Assembly: GCA_963579025.1 (NCBI GenBank) | Contig: CAUZFZ010000084.1 | Location: 1-43,509, forward strand | Length of the DNA: 43,509 bases | Source of the DNA: CAUZFZ01 sp963579025 | GTDB taxonomy: Bacteria > Planctomycetota > Planctomycetia > Planctomycetales > Planctomycetaceae | Direction of reading: 5' to 3' | Shown here: positions 20,900 to 28,001 of the stretch, one piece after another | How positions within the stretch are numbered: position 1 is the first letter of the stretch | Layout of the letters: each line of letters opens with the position of its first letter | Notes under the pieces: generated by a model | What the model was told of the DNA's origin: nothing | Seen by the model: only the letters and a program-made list of their open reading frames with translations | The model's database searches: none | Translations under genes and position numbers: made by a program

Positions 20900-21814
20900 A
20901 TGACTGTTCGGCTTCTTTCGGCTCTGGCGATTGTCACGTCTCTCAGTATTGTGACGGCTGGCTGTTCCGGAGTGGACGCGGAGTCCGGTGGTTACCATGA
21001 GGTGACCAGCCTCGACACAGAAGCCGGTGAACCATCCGTTGACACGCAGGCACCAGCGGCTGGCCAGACAACGGATCCCGTTCCGGAAGAACCAGGTCCC
21101 GCCACCTCAGTCGATGTTGTTGCTGACGCGGGAACTGACGCGATTGGCACAACGGTCGCCGTAGAAGAGCCGCTCGACACAACGGCCACGGACACGCTTC
21201 TCGACAAGCCAAAAAGTACGGGTGAACCACCCGCACTGGCTGCCACCCTGCCGAATGACCCCGATTCCGAGAATACGCCGAAAGTCGATAATCCGAACGA
21301 CAAGCCAGGTGTCGCGTCGACCGGCGATGTCTCCGGAACGCCTGGCGAAAAGATTGTCCTGACTGCCGCAGAGCCCCGCCAAATCAAACTGCTGATTCCC
21401 GAGCGAGACTTCAAGGTCGAAGGCCCCGACGAAGCATTGCGTGTCAGTTTCGACGACGTCGATCTGCTCAAGATTCTCAACATGGAACCGGTCGTCCCGG
21501 ACGCTCCGAAACTCATGCCGGAGTGGCTCAAGGGGCTTGACGGAAAACGTATTCGAGTCCGGGGTTTCATGTACCCACCTTTCCAGGACACGGGACTCGA
21601 AGCCTTTATTCTGGCTCGTGATAATCAAATCTGCTGTTTCGGGCGCGATCCAAAGGTGTACGACCTGGTCCGTGTCCTGATGCGGGAGGACGTCACTACG
21701 GACTACATCGAAAATCGACCGTTTGATGTTGTTGGCACATTCAAGATCGGCGACGACGCATCCATTCCCGGCAAGCTCTACACGCTCGACGACGCTGTCG
21801 TCATCTCGCGATAA
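20900..21814 (+). CDS. lipoprotein with C-terminal CCFG (DUF3299-like) domain
   Basis: A 304-residue predicted lipoprotein. The signal peptide MTVRLLSALAIVTSLS ends in a lipobox VTAGC, so the mature protein should be lipid-anchored at the cysteine. Residues ~30-150 are a Thr/Asp/Pro/Glu-rich disordered linker. The C-terminal domain (about 200-300) repeats that of the upstream gene: LDGKRIRVRGFMYPPF, LEAFILARDNQICCFGRD, VYDLVRVLM, then a strand-rich end. The shared core in tandem suggests the two proteins act in the same envelope process. The ATG at 20900 was chosen for the lipoprotein signal; the in-frame ATG at 20879 would add seven residues. Function unknown. Confidence 0.75.
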   Translation: MTVRLLSALAIVTSLSIVTAGCSGVDAESGGYHEVTSLDTEAGEPSVDTQAPAAGQTTDPVPEEPGPATSVDVVADAGTDAIGTTVAVEEPLDTTATDTLLDKPKSTGEPPALAATLPNDPDSENTPKVDNPNDKPGVASTGDVSGTPGEKIVLTAAEPRQIKLLIPERDFKVEGPDEALRVSFDDVDLLKILNMEPVVPDAPKLMPEWLKGLDGKRIRVRGFMYPPFQDTGLEAFILARDNQICCFGRDPKVYDLVRVLMREDVTTDYIENRPFDVVGTFKIGDDASIPGKLYTLDDAVVISR

Positions 21815-21922
21815 TCCCCGCGTGTTGTTCGAAGCGGCGATCCAACTGAGGCGTGACTCAAACACACCCACTCGGACAAAGTGAAGAACGCGGACTTCAG
21901 CAATCCAACAGGAGGCAGACTT

Positions 21923-23101
21923 ATGCGGACAGCCACGACATTTCTTCTGACCGCAGCCCTGTCATTCGCCACGGCGGTTTCGACCGTACAGGCATGTCCG
22001 TTCTGTGAGGCTCCGTCGCTGACACTGTCCGAGCAGCTTGCTCAGGCGGACGCGGCCGTCCTCGTGCAATGGGTCGAGGGAACCAAGCCAACAGACAAGC
22101 TCGCCGGAAGTACGGTCTATGAGGTCAAGCAGATCGTTCGCAACCACAAGGACACCGTCAAAGTCGGTGATCGCATCACTCTGCGGCGATACCGTGCCAG
22201 CAAAGTGGGTGACCTGTTCATGCTGATGGGCAGCAAGGGCGTCTCGATCGACTGGGGCAGCCCGCTGGAAGTGACCGAGACCGGCTTCAACTACATCTCG
22301 CAGGCACCATCGCCCGAAGTACCGACCACCAAGCGACTGGAATACTTCGTCCGGTTTCTCGAATACCCGGACCAGATGATCGGCACTGATGCCTACGGTG
22401 AATTCGCCAACGCTCCGTACAAGGACATCACGGCGCTCGCCGACAAGCTCCCGACGGAGAAGATTCGCAAGTGGGTCACCAGCAAGGATACCCCGGCAAC
22501 GCGACTGGGGCTGTACGGTCTGATGATTGGCCTGTGTGGCAACGAGGAAGATGCGAAGGCAATGGCGGCAAAGATCTCCGAAAAGACCGAAGACTTCCGT
22601 CTTGGTGTCGATGGGCTGATGTCGGGTTATCTGCTGCTCACAGGCGAGAAGGGCTTGGATCTGATTGACAAAACCAAGCTCAGCAACCGCGACGTGCCGT
22701 TCAGCGAAACCTACGCGGCGATGCAGGCTTTGCGGTTCATGTGGCGTTACGCCGATGGACGCATTGAGAAGGAACGGTTGCGTCAATCCATGCGGATTCT
22801 GCTGGACCGACCCGAGCTGACCGATCTGGTCATCGCGGACCTCGCCCGCTGGAAGGACTGGAGTGTTCAGGACCGACTGATGTCGATCTACGGCAAAGAC
22901 CCCTACAACATTCCATCGATCAAGCGCGCAGTGGTTCGCTACCTGCTGGTCTGCTCAAAGGACGTCCCGGAAGATGCAACCGCTGGAGAAAACAGCGAGT
23001 TGCCCGAACACGTCACGAAAGCCCGTGAACACGTTGCAACGCTGCGAAAGCAGGACGCGAAAACCGTCAACGAAGCCGAACGGTTCTTCTTTCTGAAGTG
23101 A
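21923..23101 (+). CDS. exported protein of unknown function with CPFC motif
   Basis: A 392-residue exported protein. AGGAGG lies just before the ATG at 21923, and the signal peptide MRTATTFLLTAALSFATAVS is followed directly by C25-P-F-C28 in QACPFCEAPSLTLSEQL. The CxxC pair just after the cleavage site could be a redox or metal site, or a thioether/haem-less remnant; nothing else indicates which. After it a beta-rich segment (AAVLVQWVEG, VYEVKQIVRNH, GDRITLRRYRAS) leads into a helical second half (LADKLPTEKIRKWV, YGLMIGLCGNEEDAKAM, MRILLDRPELTDLVIADLARW), perhaps helical repeats. It follows the two CCFG genes on the same strand. I do not recognise a named family. Confidence 0.7.
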   Translation: MRTATTFLLTAALSFATAVSTVQACPFCEAPSLTLSEQLAQADAAVLVQWVEGTKPTDKLAGSTVYEVKQIVRNHKDTVKVGDRITLRRYRASKVGDLFMLMGSKGVSIDWGSPLEVTETGFNYISQAPSPEVPTTKRLEYFVRFLEYPDQMIGTDAYGEFANAPYKDITALADKLPTEKIRKWVTSKDTPATRLGLYGLMIGLCGNEEDAKAMAAKISEKTEDFRLGVDGLMSGYLLLTGEKGLDLIDKTKLSNRDVPFSETYAAMQALRFMWRYADGRIEKERLRQSMRILLDRPELTDLVIADLARWKDWSVQDRLMSIYGKDPYNIPSIKRAVVRYLLVCSKDVPEDATAGENSELPEHVTKAREHVATLRKQDAKTVNEAERFFFLK

Positions 23102-23226
23102 GCCATCTCAGACGAGTGCTCACTTCACCGCATCGTCGATCGACGCCGCAGCGCTGTCATGGAACAACCTGTCGTCGACACCGGCAGCGAGTACCCGTTG
23201 ATTCCCGCGACGGTACTTGAGCCCCG

Positions 23227-23249
23227 GTAATTGGGTGACCCCCAATTAC
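23227..23249. terminator. hairpin between convergent genes
   Basis: A perfect 9-bp stem, GTAATTGGG with CCCAATTAC, has a 5-base loop. It overlaps the stop codon of the minus-strand HEAT-repeat gene. There is no T-run on either strand, so its role as a bidirectional terminator is only suggested by position. Confidence 0.4.
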
Positions 23250-25369
23250 TCATCCTTCAACGCGGCAGCGGCGGCGAGCTTCCGGTTGGGGGACTCGGAC
23301 AACGACATCAGCTTCGACCGGATCTGATCCAGTCCGTCCAGGGCTCGGACTGCGTCGATCCAGGCCAGCCGGGTTGCGACACGCATCGGTTCGTGGCCGG
23401 CATTGACGACGGCTGCCAGCCGGGAACGGTCGCCAGATCGCCCAAGCACCTCGAATATCGCGAGCGTCACGCGCGGGAATGATTCGTGTTGCAACATCTC
23501 GACGAGACGGTCGCCCACCTCTGAGTCATAGACTCGCTCCAAGCCCAGCACAGCGCCCTCGCGCGCCTGCCAGTTTGGGTCGTCCAAAAACGGGAGCAGG
23601 AACTCGCGCGCGTCGGCGTGGCCAGTCGCGCCCAGCAGACGCAGCCACGCAGCCATCCACCAGTTTTCACGATTGACCATCTGGTCCAGCCGCTGTTTTG
23701 CCCGAGCACGGTCCTCGTCGGTGTCGGCCTCGGCCAGCCTCTGCCGTTGGAACTTGATGGACTGCTGCCATGCATCACGTTTCTCCTGCAGAGCCTGCTG
23801 GATTGTCCCCATGTCCGAAGGCTTGAGTACTGGAAGACAAAGTTGCCAGGTGTCAGAACCCATTCTCTTAATCTGTCGAAGCTGCTCCAGAAACAGAGGC
23901 TTGCCACGCGAGTCGTGTCGTCGAACCAGTTCGATGGCTGCGGATAGAGCAAGCGGTTGACCACGGTCCAAGGCAGCAACGAGCTGCTCGGTCGCATCAG
24001 GTTGTTTGGCAACATTCAGCAGCAGGACTTTGAATCCGGCCAGGCGGGAATCTGCACTTGCCGTTTTCAAATCGGGAAGCTGATCAAGCAGGCCGTCGAT
24101 CTGAGTTGCCGATTCGAGCGCCTGGAATCCGGACTCGTCGCGAAACAGATAACGCTGTGATGAAAGTCGCTGCTGTTCGATGATTCGCAGTACTGCGGGT
24201 ATTGCTTTCGACGAACGCGTGTTGAGTAGTCCGCAAACGATTTCCGACGTGTACCGGCTCTGCCCGGCCAGGCGTTCCAACGCGGCGATCTCGTTCTCCG
24301 TTGCGAGAACGGATAATGCCGCAAGGAGACGGAAGTCGGCATGTTGAGGCGGATCACGCAGGGCCTGGGCCAGCAGCGGCGCTGCCTCGCGGACTCGAAG
24401 CATCGCGACCGCCCTGGCTCCCGACTGTGCCGTCCGAAAATGGCGACTCCCAATCGCCTTCAGGAAGATGGGCAGGTGCCGTCGTTCCGGTGACGGTTGC
24501 ATGAGTAACACAAATGCGAACTCGCGAAGTTCCTCCGGACAACGCAGACAGATTTCCTCGAGCAGGGCAACTGCTTCCGGAAGATGGCTGTCACGCAGCA
24601 GCGCGACAGCGGCCACCCTTTTGTCAGGAGAGAATTCAGAAATCGACTTGATGAAATCCGGCGTGACCTGACCTGCGTGAAGTGCAAGCAACCGCTGTTT
24701 CCAGATCATGAACGGCGGAATAAATGACGCACCGTTCAGAGCCCTGTCAAACCACTCGACGGCTTCGCGTCTCTGCCCGGACTGCAGCAGTAACTCCCCT
24801 GTCACGTACGCCGTCGTTGACCGCTCATGGATCGGCAACTGCTTCAGTTTGAATGCGTCCCGGTGTGCGGTGAGGGCCAGAGCGGTTCGCTTTCGAATCA
24901 CGTCTGGTTCACCGGTATCGTCGGCGAGCCACTTGTTAGCCAGAGTGAGCCGCGCGATACGCTGCAAGTCCCGTTTCGTAAGTTGTTCAACGAGAATTGC
25001 CGCGTCGTACCGAAAGAACATTCGCGGAGTCTTCAACTCGCGCAGTGCCCGGCGAACTTCCTCGGGACGGATGACGTCGTCGCCATACTGACTGACATGT
25101 GCCGCGAATCCACACTCGGGACACTGCACGAGCCCGGAAACGGGAGGGTCCACACCAATGCCCAGCCACCGCAGGTCCAGCGTGTCACTCCTGCCGTAGA
25201 GCCTGGCCGGGAGACGGGCACGTATCTTCGTGCCGTCGATCGGGCAGGTCACCTTCACTTCCCACGAGGTGGCACGCGCCGGAAGACACACACCGGCAAG
25301 GAGCAACCCGGTCGCCAGCAGATGGCGGATTTTCAAAAACTTCATGTTCATCCGATTGGACAGCGCCAC
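23246..25369 (-). CDS. exported zinc-ribbon/HEAT-like repeat protein
   Basis: A 707-residue exported protein. AAGGA lies 8 bases before the ATG at 25369; the signal peptide runs through FLKIRHLLATGLLLAGVCLP. Residues ~38-95 look like a DUF2225-type zinc ribbon: VTCPIDG (C42) and VQCPECGFAAH (C83, C86). The expected second Cys of the first pair is Asp (D45). From about 190 on, Ala/Leu-rich helical pairs suggest TPR then HEAT repeats: AVALLRDSHLPEAVALLEEI, AVAMLRVREAAPLLAQAL, GLERVYDSEVGDRLVEMLQH. These usually form a solenoid for protein binding. It converges with the CPFC gene. The repeat element at 25389-25454 lies just upstream. Function unknown. Confidence 0.78.
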   Translation of the reverse strand: MALSNRMNMKFLKIRHLLATGLLLAGVCLPARATSWEVKVTCPIDGTKIRARLPARLYGRSDTLDLRWLGIGVDPPVSGLVQCPECGFAAHVSQYGDDVIRPEEVRRALRELKTPRMFFRYDAAILVEQLTKRDLQRIARLTLANKWLADDTGEPDVIRKRTALALTAHRDAFKLKQLPIHERSTTAYVTGELLLQSGQRREAVEWFDRALNGASFIPPFMIWKQRLLALHAGQVTPDFIKSISEFSPDKRVAAVALLRDSHLPEAVALLEEICLRCPEELREFAFVLLMQPSPERRHLPIFLKAIGSRHFRTAQSGARAVAMLRVREAAPLLAQALRDPPQHADFRLLAALSVLATENEIAALERLAGQSRYTSEIVCGLLNTRSSKAIPAVLRIIEQQRLSSQRYLFRDESGFQALESATQIDGLLDQLPDLKTASADSRLAGFKVLLLNVAKQPDATEQLVAALDRGQPLALSAAIELVRRHDSRGKPLFLEQLRQIKRMGSDTWQLCLPVLKPSDMGTIQQALQEKRDAWQQSIKFQRQRLAEADTDEDRARAKQRLDQMVNRENWWMAAWLRLLGATGHADAREFLLPFLDDPNWQAREGAVLGLERVYDSEVGDRLVEMLQHESFPRVTLAIFEVLGRSGDRSRLAAVVNAGHEPMRVATRLAWIDAVRALDGLDQIRSKLMSLSESPNRKLAAAAALKDE

Positions 25370-25388
25370 ATAGGATCGTCCTTGAAAT

Positions 25389-25454
25389 AAGTGTCACATT
25401 GTCGTCTTTCGCTCCGCGAAAGAACGCACTTTCGCGGAGCGAAAGGCGACACTT
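25389..25454. repeat. REP-like double hairpin, CGC-TCC-GCG core
   Basis: Two 17-base hairpins in inverted orientation, CTTTCGCTCCGCGAAAG (25406-25422) and CTTTCGCGGAGCGAAAG (25429-25445), are flanked by outer arms AAGTGTC and GACACTT. Each hairpin has a 7-bp stem and a 3-base TCC/GGA loop. The same core is found in the repeats at 29791 and 31882. It lies between the HEAT-like gene and the EF-hand gene. Confidence 0.8.
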
Positions 25455-25497
25455 AGGCGAGCGATCCTTAGTGGCAGCAGGAAACGAACCAGGTTTC

Positions 25498-26448
25498 TTA
25501 TCGCTTCTTCTCGGCGCGCTGCACGGCGACCAGCCACGGCGCGAACTTTTCGAAGTCCGTCGGAAAAGTGACCTGCGCCCTGTACTTCTTGAAGTTCATG
25601 CGTGTGGATTTGCTGGCATTCCACTCATCCTGTGCCAATGAACCGTCCTTGTTCTTGTCCAGGGTCTTGAAAACGAATTTCGCCCATCGGCCTTCCGCAC
25701 TTTCTCGATCAAACTCGACCGGCGAAATCTTCGCCCCTGCAGCTGGTCCCACCGCGCTTGCAGAACTTGAGGTCGTTTTGGCCTGGATCGGACGCGATGC
25801 GATGCCTGTTGGTCCACGCACCGGCGTGGCTACGGCGGCAGAAGTCGGTGCCGGACTGGCATCAGTTGCAAACGAAATCTCGCGTGGAGTCAGCAGGCCA
25901 TCGTGATTCGTATCGAGTCTCAGAAACTCGGACAGTTTTGCTCGATCCCACTCGTACAGCCCGATCTGACCGTCTCCGTTGAAGTCGGATGCTCGCCAGG
26001 TCTCATCCAGGTCGAAAGTCACGCGCTCACGCGGTTTGGGTTTCCAGCGAGTGGGCTTTGCAGGCGGCTGCCCCCGCGAACCCGAATCACGTCGCCGGTC
26101 GTCGGGACGGCGATTATCACTCGGTCCCCGTCCGTCACCGCCACCTTCCCCTCCCGGTGGCCGACCGCCGAAGCCGCCTCCCTCTTCACGACGGCGGCGC
26201 ATCTCTTCCATCATTCGCGGCATCTGACGCGTGAACTCGTCCTGGGAAATCCCACGACTCAGATCGATCCCGGCATTCTTCATCCCATCACGAATCGGAC
26301 CCGGCATACGCTGAATCTCGTCGCCATCAATCCGACCGTCTTGATTGCGGTCCAGGTATCCAAAGAATCGTTCCGGCGAAGGCTGGGCCATAGACTGACC
26401 ACTCAGCACTACACACAAGCAAGTTGCCGCTAAGAGTCGACCGATCAT
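25498..26448 (-). CDS. exported EF-hand protein
   Basis: A 316-residue exported calcium-binding-type protein. A signal peptide (about 1-21, ending SGQSMAQ) precedes four EF-hand loops: DRNQDGRIDGDE (33-44), DFNGDGQIGLYE (155-166), DTNHDGLLTPRE (179-190) and DKNKDGSLAQDE (264-275). All have Asp/Asn at the metal positions and a final Glu. Loops 1 and 2 are separated by a Gly/Arg/Asp-rich low-complexity stretch (about 85-140). AGGA precedes the ATG at 26448. It starts 33 bases after the stop of the PilM/GspL-like gene, so it is probably the last gene of the secretion operon. Whether it is a structural partner or a cargo is not known. Confidence 0.88.
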   Translation of the reverse strand: MIGRLLAATCLCVVLSGQSMAQPSPERFFGYLDRNQDGRIDGDEIQRMPGPIRDGMKNAGIDLSRGISQDEFTRQMPRMMEEMRRRREEGGGFGGRPPGGEGGGDGRGPSDNRRPDDRRRDSGSRGQPPAKPTRWKPKPRERVTFDLDETWRASDFNGDGQIGLYEWDRAKLSEFLRLDTNHDGLLTPREISFATDASPAPTSAAVATPVRGPTGIASRPIQAKTTSSSASAVGPAAGAKISPVEFDRESAEGRWAKFVFKTLDKNKDGSLAQDEWNASKSTRMNFKKYRAQVTFPTDFEKFAPWLVAVQRAEKKR

Positions 26449-26481
26449 GATTCCATCCTGTCTGTACTGCTGACCGCCTGA

Positions 26482-27954
26482 CTACTTTGACCCAGCGTCA
26501 TTCTTCGGGACTTTGAGCCGCACATCCAGTTCAAAACTCTCCGGGTACTCGGTATCACGTCCGTTGTCTGCGATGGTCGCCGCATTCACTTCAGTATTCT
26601 CACGCGACACCAGTTGAGCATTCAGAGATTCGACATCGAATCGCTCGCGAGCCTGGCCATTGCCGGTGATTGCGCCAAGTTCGCCTCGCAGGCCCTCGCC
26701 AAACTGCAGACGAGTGAGATAAATTCGCTCGGTACCGTCCATCGTCGCAGCCAGCTCGTTGGCTTCGCCCAGCCAGTCAACACGCTTCGCATCCCACTCA
26801 TCGACAACCGCGGCGACTGCCACTTTCGGTTCGATTTCCGCGTTGCGTTCCTTCTGCTCATTCCATGACGTCGTAGCCGCAATCGTCCTGAGTTCGAGAT
26901 CACCTACCAGCCAGGCTCGGTATCCAAAGACAGAAGCCACGATGAGCACACCAGCGACCAGAACGGCCAGCCGCTTCTGCTTCGAATAGTCGACCTTTTC
27001 GTGCGGGCGTCGCGGGTTCAGGAAGTCGACAACCTCAGCCCGCTCAGACGCCTGAGCCAGCAGCAATCCCACCGGACCACTGTACGCTCCGTGTGAATCT
27101 GTCGGCGGCCTGCACCTCATCGTGATTGACTCGGTACGGAAGGGATCAAGTTTTCGCACATCGCAGTTGAAACGTCGCTGCACGGCATCGGCCAGTCCGG
27201 CGTCTTCGTCGTCCGATCCGATCAGCCAGCACCGCGTGACTCGCGTCACAGGCAACCGCTTCTGTAGAGCCACCATCGATCGGCTGATCTCCGCGAGAAT
27301 CGCGTTGTGCGATTGCTCCGACTGACCGGGCGTGATCTGTGTCGCCTGGGTCGAATACAGATGCCGCTGTCCGGCGAGGGAGATTTCAACACGGTCGCTG
27401 TGTCGGGCAATGATGATGCTGACATCTTCCGGCTCGTGCGTGATTTCGTCCTCGAGGACAGCGACCAGTGCCGCGGTCGAAATCGACGACACGCCGACCG
27501 ACACAATATCGACGCCGGCCGACTCACCGAGCGTCTTCAGCCGACGAATGCGATCCTGATCGACTGTCGCGACGAGCACTTCCCGACCGGTGGCGCCTTC
27601 TCGCGCCGGTAGTGGCACATAGTCGAGGGCGAGCTGATCGAGGGACACGGTCGATTTCGCCGCGGCCTGAAACCGCACCAGTGTCGGCAACTCGTCATCC
27701 GACGCCGGGGGCAGGTCGAGATAGCGAACCACGACATCCTCACGAGGCAGAGACACAACAGCCTGCCGAGCCGATATGCCTGCCTTTCGCAGTTCATCGC
27801 GTAGCCACGATCCCAGTTCGCTCGGACTGTCCTGCAGATGCTCGGGCAAATCAAACGAAAAGGTATTGCGAATGCGAACCGAGTCGCTGCCGACGTCGGC
27901 CAGCACACCGCAGATGCGATGCTTCTCACGGTCGATGGCAAGGAGTTCTGGCAT
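26482..27954 (-). CDS. PilM/GspL-like actin-fold protein with PilN-like tail
   Basis: A 490-residue protein likely to form the cytoplasmic-to-periplasmic assembly platform of a type II secretion or type IV pilus-like machine. The cytoplasmic part (1-325) looks like the PilM/GspL actin-like fold: MPELLAIDRE start, ARQAVVSLPREDVVVRYLDL, EVLVATVDQDRIRRL, and VGLLLAQASERAEVVDFLNP just before the membrane. One transmembrane helix follows (about 329-350, LAVLVAGVLIVASVFGY). The periplasmic part (350-490) has a coiled-coil-like stretch and a strand-rich end, as in PilN/GspL. It therefore corresponds to PilM plus PilN in one chain. It starts 47 bases after gspK stops. A GAGG site lies 9 bases before the ATG. 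Confidence 0.8.
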   Translation of the reverse strand: MPELLAIDREKHRICGVLADVGSDSVRIRNTFSFDLPEHLQDSPSELGSWLRDELRKAGISARQAVVSLPREDVVVRYLDLPPASDDELPTLVRFQAAAKSTVSLDQLALDYVPLPAREGATGREVLVATVDQDRIRRLKTLGESAGVDIVSVGVSSISTAALVAVLEDEITHEPEDVSIIIARHSDRVEISLAGQRHLYSTQATQITPGQSEQSHNAILAEISRSMVALQKRLPVTRVTRCWLIGSDDEDAGLADAVQRRFNCDVRKLDPFRTESITMRCRPPTDSHGAYSGPVGLLLAQASERAEVVDFLNPRRPHEKVDYSKQKRLAVLVAGVLIVASVFGYRAWLVGDLELRTIAATTSWNEQKERNAEIEPKVAVAAVVDEWDAKRVDWLGEANELAATMDGTERIYLTRLQFGEGLRGELGAITGNGQARERFDVESLNAQLVSRENTEVNAATIADNGRDTEYPESFELDVRLKVPKNDAGSK

Positions 27955-28001
27955 GATGTTGCCTCAGTGGAATGTAGAATGGTCTTCTGAATTCAACGCA
28001 A

